Shown in pieces: positions 1 to 5,917 of a stretch of DNA of 5,917 bases; position 1 is the stretch's first letter, and every line of letters starts with the position of its first letter. Origin of the DNA: Paracoccaceae bacterium (GTDB lineage: Bacteria; Pseudomonadota; Alphaproteobacteria; Rhodobacterales; Rhodobacteraceae); the NCBI GenBank assembly GCA_011523445.1, contig WTGT01000158.1:1-5917 (forward strand). The letters run 5' to 3'. The translations under genes were made by a program, and so were the position numbers. The notes under the pieces are model-generated. The model was given only the letters and a program-made list of their open reading frames with translations, did not search any database and had not been told where the DNA came from.

Positions 1-40
1 GGATGTAGCTGGAAACTTATTGGATTGTCGGGAAAATTGA
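1..40 (+). CDS. C-terminal tail of an upstream gene (partial, possibly engB/ysxC)
   Basis: A reading frame is open from the left edge and stops at TGA 38-40, one base before the argB ATG. It gives the residues DVAGNLLDCREN. The near-contact with argB suggests an operon with translational coupling. In many alphaproteobacteria the gene before argB encodes the ribosome-assembly GTPase EngB/YsxC, whose C-terminus usually contains an LRxxIAxLL-like helix, and DVAGNLLD could be the end of such a helix. Twelve residues are too few to prove this. Another frame is also open from the edge and stops at 64-66 inside argB, so even the frame is uncertain. Confidence 0.35.
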   Translation, partial: DVAGNLLDCREN

Positions 41-41
41 A

Positions 42-896
42 ATGGTTACCACGAGGAATTGGTTGACAACAGCGAAAACCCTCTCAGAGGCCTTGCCCTA
101 CATGCAACGCTATGACAATTCCGTTGTCGTTGTAAAAATTGGCGGGAATGCCATTGGAGAATCCCTGACCAGTTTTGCCAAGGACATTGTCTTGATGAGA
201 CAAATCGGGATCAATGCTGTAGTTGTTCATGGCGGCGGTCAAAAAATAAACCTTACCCTGGATCGTCTGGGTATAGAATCCAGTTTCATCAAGGGCAAAA
301 GGGTTTCCAGTCCCGAAATTGTGGAAATTGCCGAGATGGTACTCTCGGGACACGTTAACAAGCAAATAGTTCAAGCCATAAACACGGAAGGTGGTCAGGC
401 CATTGGGATTTCCGGTAAAGATGCCAATATCATGGTTTGTGAAATGGCCGAACCGGAACTCGGCTTGGTAGGTATACCCAAGGAGATCAACGCAACTGTC
501 TTGCGGGACCTTTTCAAGAACGGATTGATTCCGGTCATTGCTCCAATTGGAGTTAGTGAGGATGGTACAACCCTGAATGTCAATGGTGATACCGCAGCAG
601 GAGCCATTGCCTCAGCACTCAATGCCGACAGGTTATTGTTGCTGACTGATGTTGACGGTGTGCTTGACAAAAAAGACACTCTAATCTCCAGGCTTACCCC
701 CGAGGAAGTAGAGTCACACATACAATCAGGTATTATCCAGGGAGGAATGATTCCAAAAACCGAAACAGCCTTGAATGCAGTCAGGGACGGCGTCAGGGCG
801 GTTGTCATCTTAAATGGCAAAACACCTAATTCGGTACTGCTTGAACTCTTTACTTCTCATGGAATTGGAACCCTGATATCTCATTCTCCACAATAA
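42..896 (+). CDS. argB: N-acetylglutamate kinase (acetylglutamate kinase)
   Basis: This cytoplasmic enzyme phosphorylates N-acetyl-L-glutamate with ATP, the second step of arginine synthesis. The 284 residues form one amino-acid-kinase domain. K32 lies in the VKIGGNA phosphate loop, H63-G66 is the glycine-rich turn, GKRV 85-88 supplies the substrate arginine, NVNGD 179-183 the catalytic aspartate, and GGMIPK 234-239 the second catalytic lysine. These match E. coli K8, D162 and K217. The N-terminal helix ending in EALPYMQRYD (about 16-25) and the C-terminal LLELFTSHGIGT (266-277) are features of hexameric, arginine-inhibited kinases, so feedback inhibition is likely. Oddities are GGGQK where the family normally has GGGP, and SS in place of TD after the RV. 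The ATG at 42 has a weak GGGA (30-33) eight bases upstream, and an in-frame stop at 6-8 limits any longer start. It probably shares a transcript with the gene ending at 40. Confidence 0.97.
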   Translation: MVTTRNWLTTAKTLSEALPYMQRYDNSVVVVKIGGNAIGESLTSFAKDIVLMRQIGINAVVVHGGGQKINLTLDRLGIESSFIKGKRVSSPEIVEIAEMVLSGHVNKQIVQAINTEGGQAIGISGKDANIMVCEMAEPELGLVGIPKEINATVLRDLFKNGLIPVIAPIGVSEDGTTLNVNGDTAAGAIASALNADRLLLLTDVDGVLDKKDTLISRLTPEEVESHIQSGIIQGGMIPKTETALNAVRDGVRAVVILNGKTPNSVLLELFTSHGIGTLISHSPQ

Positions 897-920
897 CCAA
901 CTCTTTTTTACAAGCTTCCG

Positions 921-1589
921 ATGGACTATAGTCAAATCCTAGACATCGCAGGCCAGTATCAACTGGACATTTATGGGGGTTTTCATCCTGAAGAGGACGA
1001 CAAGGTTCCGGTAGGTACCAAGACCCTGATAATGCTTGGTCCAAAGGAACCTGGATTTTGGCAATTCATGACATCACAGGACGAATTTAGGAACAACTTG
1101 CCAAACCCAATGGATCAATGGTCAAAAAGAGTGATTGACCTGATTGGAAAAAATACCAGCGGGAAGCCTTTTTATCCCTTTGGGGGTCCTCCCTATCATC
1201 CTTTTTTGACATGGGCTCTGAAAACGGGTCGCAGTTGGCAATCCCCGGTTCAGTTTCTGGTTCATGATACGGCCGGTCTTCTGGTTTCCTATCGAGGTGC
1301 TTTGGCCTACAAGGATCACATAACCTTGCCAAAAACACCTGACTACAGCCCCTGCGTTACCTGTAGTGATAAGCCTTGTATTTCAGCCTGTCCGGTTGGT
1401 GTCTTAACTCCTGATCACTATGACGCAGACGGTTGCCGAACATATATCGGTTCAGAAGAAGGGCTTGATTGCCTGACCTTGGGGTGCAATGTCAGAAGAA
1501 TATGCCCTGTTAGTCAAAGATACGAGCGAAACCCCAAGCAATCAGAGTTTCACCAGATTGCCTTTTTGAACAATGCCCCCAAGACTTGA
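921..1589 (+). CDS. Ferredoxin-like protein with eight C-terminal cysteines (argB-linked iron-sulfur protein)
   Basis: This 222-residue protein has no signal peptide or membrane segment, so it is probably cytoplasmic. The first 140 residues contain motifs I associate with an uncharacterised alphaproteobacterial family: LDIYGGFHP (15-23), LGPKEPGFW (39-47), FPFGGPPYHPF-like (84-95) and HDTAGLLVSYRGALA (115-129). The last third carries C145, C148, C153 and C157 (CX2CX4CX3CP), then C172, C184, C189 and C195P. This could hold one or two [4Fe-4S] clusters. The cysteine layout resembles the C-terminal ferredoxin part of epoxyqueuosine reductase QueG, but the corrinoid-binding part of QueG is not recognisable. 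An electron-transfer or reductase role is an inference; the substrate is unknown. The gene starts 24 bases after argB in the same frame, with only the TAA at 894-896 in between. No Shine-Dalgarno is visible before the ATG; the leader is pyrimidine-rich. It is probably cotranscribed with argB. Confidence 0.8.
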   Translation: MDYSQILDIAGQYQLDIYGGFHPEEDDKVPVGTKTLIMLGPKEPGFWQFMTSQDEFRNNLPNPMDQWSKRVIDLIGKNTSGKPFYPFGGPPYHPFLTWALKTGRSWQSPVQFLVHDTAGLLVSYRGALAYKDHITLPKTPDYSPCVTCSDKPCISACPVGVLTPDHYDADGCRTYIGSEEGLDCLTLGCNVRRICPVSQRYERNPKQSEFHQIAFLNNAPKT

Positions 1590-2477
1590 TCAGGTAATCG
1601 AGGCCTGAAAAATACTTTCTATTGAGCCATTCAGGGCATCTGAAAATTCCGATGCAGTCTGATCTACCTTCAGCCTTTCGGTCAGTGCTCGTGAAAAACT
1701 TGCGATCATACCTGGATTTCGGGCAAGTTTACCACAAGCCTCCTCATGGATGTATCCACCTGACAATGCAGTAACTCTCACTACTCTCGGATGCTCGACC
1801 AAACCTGAGTAGAAATTGTCATGAGTAGGTATCGTCAACTTGAGAGCCACATTCTGGTTATCGTCAAGTGAATCCAGATTTTCCATCACTTCGGCCAATA
1901 AGATTTCCTCGCTCTGGATTTTGTCTGAAATACCAATTGAAACCTCCGGCTCCACAATCGGAACAAGTCCAAATTCCATTATGGTCTTGGCGATTTCAAA
2001 CTGCTGTGTAACGATTTCATTAATTCCCCCTGGTGTCGCTTCCCAAATAACCGAACGCATCTTGGTACCAAAAACACCGTTAGATACAGCTTCTGTCAAT
2101 CGGTCTTCGATACTCGTGATGGGCTTCATCAATTGAATGCCGTTATTGACTTCTTCCAATCCGACATCAATCTTCTGAATGGCCAGTATTTTCTTTTTGT
2201 TCCAGAGATAACTCGGTACCTTTTCATCCACAATTTTCCTGTTCACCGTATCCTCAAACAGTATGGTTCCGAGAATCCTGTCACTTGAGAAACAATCGGA
2301 GGTAATGATTCGAAGTCTCATTTCATGGATCAGGTCATACATTTCCGTCTCACCTGAGTATTGATCTTCATTTATGCCATAGGCTTGCAAAGCCTTGGGT
2401 GTTGAGCCACCCGACTGGTCCAATGCGGAAATAAACCCATTTCGACTTCGAAATATACTCAGTTTTTCAGAATCCAT
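1590..2477 (-). CDS. fda: Class I fructose-bisphosphate aldolase (bacterial Fda type)
   Basis: It reversibly cleaves fructose 1,6-bisphosphate into dihydroxyacetone phosphate and glyceraldehyde 3-phosphate through a lysine Schiff base, without metal. With the chosen start it has 295 residues, almost the length of S. aureus Fda (296). Visible motifs are ALDQSGGSTPKAL (18-30) with D20, FGTKMRSVI (136-144) with K139, IVEPEV (174-179) with E176, and ALKLTIP (211-217) with K213, the likely Schiff-base lysine. LSGGYIHEEA (238-247) fits the phosphate-binding loop. The start is the ATG at 2477-2475: it has a TGAGG Shine-Dalgarno nine bases upstream and gives the family length. A TTG six codons further upstream (2495) lies before that ribosome site and adds only a stray LRFVI. 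The gene converges on the iron-sulfur gene, its TGA stop directly abutting the other's. It is probably monocistronic from a promoter near 2522-2550. Confidence 0.93.
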   Translation of the reverse strand: MDSEKLSIFRSRNGFISALDQSGGSTPKALQAYGINEDQYSGETEMYDLIHEMRLRIITSDCFSSDRILGTILFEDTVNRKIVDEKVPSYLWNKKKILAIQKIDVGLEEVNNGIQLMKPITSIEDRLTEAVSNGVFGTKMRSVIWEATPGGINEIVTQQFEIAKTIMEFGLVPIVEPEVSIGISDKIQSEEILLAEVMENLDSLDDNQNVALKLTIPTHDNFYSGLVEHPRVVRVTALSGGYIHEEACGKLARNPGMIASFSRALTERLKVDQTASEFSDALNGSIESIFQASIT

Positions 2478-2486
2478 AATCACAAA

Positions 2487-2491
2487 CCTCA
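2487..2491 (-). promoter_or_regulatory. Ribosome binding site that decides the aldolase start
   Basis: On the minus strand this reads TGAGG, a good Shine-Dalgarno core, nine bases before the ATG at 2477-2475. It lies downstream of the alternative TTG at 2495 and therefore argues against that longer start. Confidence 0.65.
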
Positions 2492-2521
2492 GCAATCAAC
2501 TTAAATCAGGACAAGTTGTGA

Positions 2522-2550
2522 ATTATATGGATTTTTGGAAAATTCAAAGT
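2522..2550 (-). promoter_or_regulatory. Candidate sigma-70 promoter of the aldolase gene
   Basis: On the minus strand, 2527-2522 reads TATAAT, an exact -10 consensus. It would start transcription near 2515 and give a leader of about 38 bases before the aldolase ATG. The -35 element is poor: ACTTTG with 17-base spacing (2545-2550) or TTTGAA with 15-base spacing (2543-2548). The region is AT-rich, so a chance TATAAT is possible. Confidence 0.45.
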
Positions 2551-2603
2551 GACGTTCTGCATTTAAATTTCAAAACGATAAATACCGGAATACATTACTG
2601 TAC

Positions 2604-2609
2604 AGGGAG
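2604..2609 (+). promoter_or_regulatory. Strong ribosome binding site of the DUF262-Schlafen gene
   Basis: AGGGAG lies six bases before the ATG at 2616, a near-ideal Shine-Dalgarno that fixes this start. It is clearly stronger than those of argB and the iron-sulfur gene. No convincing promoter was found on the plus strand between 2478 and 2603; GATAAA at 2577-2582 is a possible weak -10 with no recognisable -35. Confidence 0.7.
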
Positions 2610-2615
2610 CATTAA

Positions 2616-4742
2616 ATGAATTTTGAACAACCAAAACCTGATTCCAAGAAATACAAAGATCTTATCAATGAAATTGAAAAAGGGATAATCAAGATTCCTA
2701 AGTTTCAACGAGAGTTTGTCTGGAGTATCGACAAAACTGCAGAGTTGTTGGACAGTATTCTTAAAGGTTATCCAATAGGAACATTTATTCTCTGGCAGAC
2801 TGATGAACGCATAAGCGGAATAAAGAATGTCGGAAATCTTGAGATTCCTGAAACACCTGAAGGTACAAAAGTTGAATACGTACTCGATGGTCAACAACGT
2901 ATAACTTCACTTTTTGCTGCATATCTAGGTGCAAAAATTCGAAAAATGGGTGAAAAGAAAGTAACAGATTTTAAGGATATTGTTGTTAACATTGAAAAGA
3001 ACATTAGCGATAATGATGATCAGGTCATTACGGCTGAACCGATCAGCGAAAAATATATTTCGTTATTCGAAGTCTTGAATTTCAACTATAGTAAATCAAG
3101 AGAGTTATCCAAGAAATTCAATGATACAGAATTGGAACTGATAGATACTTACTCAACAGCATTTAAAACTTACGATTTTTCGACTGTTGTTCTCCGTAAA
3201 GAGGATATTGATTCCGCTATCGAAGTATTTACACGTATCAATACAGGTGGTCAGACTCTAACGGTTTTTGAGATTATGTCCGCTAAGACATATGACGAAG
3301 AACTGAAATTTGATATGCAAGAAAAATGGAACAGATTCATCATAGAGCTGAAAACGATCAATTACGAGGGGGTATCCAGTACAGTTGTTTTGAGCCTACT
3401 TTCTTTGATTCTTAGCCGAACAAAGGAATGCAATAGAAAGACGATCTTGACACTTGATAAAAATGCAATCATTGACAATTGGGAAGATGCCATATCGTCC
3501 ATTGAGAATAGTATCGACTACTTTCGGTCAACATATCGAATTCCGGTTTCACAACTTCTTCCTTATGACTCACTATTGGTACCATTTGCTTACTTTTTCT
3601 TCAAGAATAAGGGAAAGCCTGACTCAGTCCAGAGGAAGTATTTGGAAGAATTTTTCTGGAGAATTTCCTTATCTTACCGCTACTCGAGCTCGGCAGAGTC
3701 CCGACTTGCTCAAGACATTAGACGAATCGATAAGATTTTGAATAATGATCGTCCGAATTATACTGATATCAAAGTAGACCTGGATTCACCTCAGACTCTA
3801 ATTGAGACCAATTTCAGAGCGGGAAATAGTTATTGTAAGGCAGTCCTTTGTCTTTTGGCGTATCAGGAACCAAAAGATTTTCAGGATAACGGAAGGGTCA
3901 TACTTGATAATTCTTGGTTACGACAGGCGAATAGTAAAAACTTTCACCATTTCTTCCCCAAAAAGTACCTTGAAAATAGAGAAATCGTAAACAGCAATAG
4001 TCTTATCAATATCACCTTCGTTAGCGACCACCTAAATAAACATAAAATCGGTGCAAGAGCACCATCCGATTATATTGGAGATTTTAAAAACGAGAATTCA
4101 GATATCAATAAACCTCTCAATTCCCACTTTATAGATATAAATGGCTTTGGTATTGAAAGTGACGACTATAAGACCTTCCTGAAAGCACGGGCTGAACGAA
4201 TTTTTAATGAATTGAAAGCACGTATAGATCTCAACCACAAAGAGCCAGATAATATTGAGGTCGAGGAATTGATCGCTGCTGGTGAATCTAAAAGGGTTGA
4301 ATTCAAATCCACGCTTCGGTATGATCTAAGGCAAACTGGGGTAAATCCGAAGCTTCTTGAGTATGCTATTGCAAAAACGATTGCTGCTTTCCTTAATACC
4401 GAAGGAGGGGATTTGTTCATCGGTATTGATGATAAAAAAAATTCTCTTGGACTTGCCGATGACATAGAAACTTTAAACAAGAAGAATATAGATGGTTTTG
4501 AATTAAAAGTTCAAGATTTAATCAAAAAGTATTTCGGCGTACAATTCAGCAAGCACATAGAAATAACTTTCCCATTTTTTGACAATGTACAGATATGCCG
4601 AATCCAGGTTGCTAAAAGTGGAAAACCGGTATTCACAAAATTCGAAGATAAAGAAGATTTCTTTATTCGATCAGCTTGCTCATCTCAGCCATTGAGTCGT
4701 GAAGCGCAAAGTGCCTATGAAAAAGAGCATTGGGGAACCTGA
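2616..4742 (+). CDS. DUF262 (GmrSD N-type) - HNH nuclease-like - Schlafen/AlbA_2 fusion protein, putative defence effector
   Basis: This 708-residue soluble protein has three recognisable parts. Residues about 10-230 are a DUF262/ParB-like domain with PKFQREFVW (28-36), YPIGTFILW (52-60), the signature DGQQR (91-95) and FTRINTGGQTLT (205-216). A helical stretch without clear motifs covers about 231-435. Residues 442-488 look like the HNH nuclease segment of DUF262 partners: NFHHFFPKKYL (H444, H445), then NSLINITF (461-468), N474 and APSDYI (482-487). Residues about 550-708 are a Schlafen/AlbA_2 domain: ESKRVEFK (557-564), AFLNTEGGDLFIGIDD (591-606) and FFIRSACSSQPLS (682-694). In GmrSD, BrxU and SspE, DUF262 uses nucleotide hydrolysis to drive a DUF1524/HNH nuclease against modified DNA; a similar anti-phage or restriction role is inferred here. 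The Schlafen part could bind or cut RNA. All three parts look intact, with no frameshift. It is transcribed alone, divergent from the aldolase and convergent with the RhuM gene, and its base composition is more AT-rich than its left neighbours, which suggests horizontal acquisition. Confidence 0.88.
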   Translation: MNFEQPKPDSKKYKDLINEIEKGIIKIPKFQREFVWSIDKTAELLDSILKGYPIGTFILWQTDERISGIKNVGNLEIPETPEGTKVEYVLDGQQRITSLFAAYLGAKIRKMGEKKVTDFKDIVVNIEKNISDNDDQVITAEPISEKYISLFEVLNFNYSKSRELSKKFNDTELELIDTYSTAFKTYDFSTVVLRKEDIDSAIEVFTRINTGGQTLTVFEIMSAKTYDEELKFDMQEKWNRFIIELKTINYEGVSSTVVLSLLSLILSRTKECNRKTILTLDKNAIIDNWEDAISSIENSIDYFRSTYRIPVSQLLPYDSLLVPFAYFFFKNKGKPDSVQRKYLEEFFWRISLSYRYSSSAESRLAQDIRRIDKILNNDRPNYTDIKVDLDSPQTLIETNFRAGNSYCKAVLCLLAYQEPKDFQDNGRVILDNSWLRQANSKNFHHFFPKKYLENREIVNSNSLINITFVSDHLNKHKIGARAPSDYIGDFKNENSDINKPLNSHFIDINGFGIESDDYKTFLKARAERIFNELKARIDLNHKEPDNIEVEELIAAGESKRVEFKSTLRYDLRQTGVNPKLLEYAIAKTIAAFLNTEGGDLFIGIDDKKNSLGLADDIETLNKKNIDGFELKVQDLIKKYFGVQFSKHIEITFPFFDNVQICRIQVAKSGKPVFTKFEDKEDFFIRSACSSQPLSREAQSAYEKEHWGT

Positions 4743-4904
4743 CGAATGAGAAAATTTTATAAATAGCTTAGTTCAGCATGAAAAATCTGGTTTTTGGATA
4801 TCTGGGCATTTTGCAGTGTTGTTTATAATCTCTAATTCGGATGGACCAAATCATAACTCTGAGTATTTCAGTTTAATATTCAATAAGCTCATTTAAATCC
4901 CATT

Positions 4905-4927
4905 TTTTGCATTGGCAAAATATTTTG
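4905..4927. terminator. AT-rich stem-loop between convergent genes, possible bidirectional terminator
   Basis: TTTTGC (4905-4910) and GCAAAA (4915-4920) pair around a four-base ATTG loop. Overlapping it, CAAAATATTTTG (4916-4927) is a perfect 12-base palindrome. On the plus strand the stem is followed by TATTTTGTTT, a loose U-rich tail. It lies about 160 bases after the DUF262-Schlafen stop and 17 bases beyond the RhuM gene stop codon, in the correct place to end both transcripts. The stem is short and poor in GC, so termination is only plausible. Confidence 0.3.
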
Positions 4928-4943
4928 TTTGATTATTTCCCGA

Positions 4944-5917
4944 TTATTCAGCATTTTCCCCGCAATCCTTTTGGGTCGTTTTTTTCTCAATGGTCTTGGA
5001 TACTTTATCAAAATCAGATTCATATAAACGATCTTGGACGATGCGGTATTTCTCAAATTCGCTTACGGCGTGGGCTTTGGCGATTTCGGCTCTGACTTTT
5101 CCAGCATCTTGCAAAACTTCCCTATCTGAGACTTCAAGAAATCGATTCAACCGCTCTTCCCAATCTGACATTGTCATCGGGATTTGCCTTAGAGCCATAC
5201 TCTCAGCTACATCTAAGTAAGCATTCACTAACCTTTGCAATTGTGCCAGTTCATTATCGGTCAAATAATTTTTAGCAATAATAACATCAAATTTCTGGAT
5301 TTTACCCTCTGGCGCATCTTTCCAAGTACTCAGACCCATGTTGGTTTTGTCAGCATCGGCACGAGTATAAACCACTTCGGCGGCAGTTTGACCATGAATG
5401 GCCCAGTGCAATTTATTTTGAACAGATTTAAAAAAACGCATAGTGACTTGGGCATTGACATCGTAATCAATTGAGGTGGCATATATATCGGTGATTTTTT
5501 GATAGAATTTCCTCTCGGATAAACGTATTTCTCGAATACGATCAAGCTGCTCTTCAAAATATTTCTTACTAAGAATGGAACCATCATTCTTAAGACGCTC
5601 ATCATCCATGGCATAGGCTTTGATGGTATATTCCTTGATAATTACAGTTGCCCATTTTCGGAACTGAACAGCTCGTTCGGAATTCACCTTGTATCCGACA
5701 GCAATAACCGCTGATAGATTATAATGTTTCGTATTGTAGTTTTTTCCATCTTTGGCAGTTATTCGAAAATTTCGAATAACTGAATCCTCTACCAATTCCC
5801 TGTCAGAAAATATCCTTTTTAGGTGATAATTGATGGTATTGGTTTCCACATCATACAGCACCCCCATCATTTTCTGGGTCAACCAAACATCTTCATCCGC
5901 ATAGACCGCCTCAACAC
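4944..5917 (-). CDS. RhuM family protein (5' end beyond the window)
   Basis: This belongs to the RhuM family, named after a gene in Salmonella pathogenicity island 3; the biochemical function is unknown. The frame stays open through the right edge: upstream of the TTG at 5882 it encodes VEAVYADEDVW, which aligns with the family start (acidic stretch, then VWLTQ). About 323 residues are visible, and family members of about 330-350 suggest that only some 10-25 are missing. Seen are WLTQKMMGVLYDV and TINYHLKRIF near the N-terminus, which read like a helix-turn-helix; the hallmark YNLSAVIAVGYKVNSE followed by QFRKWAT; then YAMDDERLKN. The C-terminal half is mainly charged helix and ends in a lysine-rich tail. 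There is no signal peptide or membrane segment. RhuM genes often lie in restriction-modification or defence islands and prophages, which fits the neighbouring DUF262-Schlafen gene; they face each other and cannot share a transcript. A DNA-binding role is an inference. Confidence 0.9.
   Translation of the reverse strand, partial: VEAVYADEDVWLTQKMMGVLYDVETNTINYHLKRIFSDRELVEDSVIRNFRITAKDGKNYNTKHYNLSAVIAVGYKVNSERAVQFRKWATVIIKEYTIKAYAMDDERLKNDGSILSKKYFEEQLDRIREIRLSERKFYQKITDIYATSIDYDVNAQVTMRFFKSVQNKLHWAIHGQTAAEVVYTRADADKTNMGLSTWKDAPEGKIQKFDVIIAKNYLTDNELAQLQRLVNAYLDVAESMALRQIPMTMSDWEERLNRFLEVSDREVLQDAGKVRAEIAKAHAVSEFEKYRIVQDRLYESDFDKVSKTIEKKTTQKDCGENAE

Noticed and set aside
395..820. Long open frame on the minus strand opposite argB
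   Set aside because: It is fully covered by the clearly recognised argB gene, its translation is low-complexity serine- and proline-rich, and no family is recognisable.
1590..1608. Small stem TCAGG/CCTGA as a terminator between the convergent genes
   Set aside because: Only five base pairs with a nine-base loop and no U-run on either strand.
2478..2495. Six-codon N-terminal extension of the aldolase from a TTG
   Set aside because: The Shine-Dalgarno TGAGG lies inside this extension and the ATG at 2477 gives the usual family length.
4746..4828. Two tiny plus-strand open frames (4746-4766, 6 residues; 4778-4828, 16 residues) after the effector gene
   Set aside because: No ribosome site, no recognisable sequence and a length expected by chance in this AT-rich gap.
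4824..4829. TATAAT on the plus strand as a promoter
   Set aside because: No -35 element at 16-18 bases, no extended -10, and no gene downstream on that strand; a chance match in AT-rich DNA is more likely.
2561..4898. ATTTAAAT at 2561-2568 and 4891-4898 flanking the DUF262-Schlafen gene, as possible element ends
   Set aside because: Shared identity is only nine bases (CATTTAAAT) in AT-rich DNA, the word is self-palindromic, and no transposase or longer repeat supports it.
4907..5474. Plus-strand open frames opposite the RhuM gene
   Set aside because: They lie almost entirely antisense to a clear protein family match and show no recognisable domain.
1..5917. CRISPR array, tRNA, rRNA, insertion sequence or attachment site
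   Set aside because: No regularly spaced repeats, cloverleaf-like arms, transposase or integrase motifs, or paired long repeats were seen on reading both strands by eye.

Overview
The window looks like a piece of an alphaproteobacterial chromosome, possibly from a moderate-GC marine group. The evidence is an arginine-sensitive-type N-acetylglutamate kinase (argB) with the N-terminal extension usual in that class, followed at once by a small iron-sulfur protein of a kind I remember beside argB in Rhodobacterales-like genomes. This placement rests on remembered family features and synteny, not on a search. Sample lines counted by hand are about 48% GC in argB, about 43% in the aldolase gene and only 27-40% in the next gene, so the right part reads as accessory DNA.

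Left part (1-2477), housekeeping: the last codons of an upstream gene run off the left edge and stop one base before argB. argB (arginine synthesis, step 2) is followed after 24 bases by the iron-sulfur protein. A class I fructose-bisphosphate aldolase gene (glycolysis/gluconeogenesis) converges on it, and the two stop codons abut in one TGATCA palindrome with no terminator between them.

Junction (2478-2615): a short AT-rich divergent intergenic region with a consensus TATAAT for the aldolase and a strong Shine-Dalgarno for the rightward gene. The change from core metabolism to defence-like genes happens here.

Right part (2616-5917), accessory: a 708-residue protein joins a DUF262 domain (intact DGQQR motif), an HHxFP-type HNH nuclease-like segment and a C-terminal Schlafen/AlbA_2 domain. 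The first two parts are the architecture of the GmrSD/BrxU/SspE restriction effectors; the Schlafen-like C-terminus is the unusual part. Facing it tail to tail, about 200 bases away, is a RhuM-family gene on the minus strand. Its 5' end lies just past the right edge, so its real start is not visible. RhuM proteins are of unknown function but commonly sit in defence or restriction-modification islands, so the island probably continues to the right.

The strongest candidate for a little-described system is the single-gene DUF262-HNH-Schlafen protein. No tRNA, rRNA, CRISPR array, insertion sequence or attachment site was seen.
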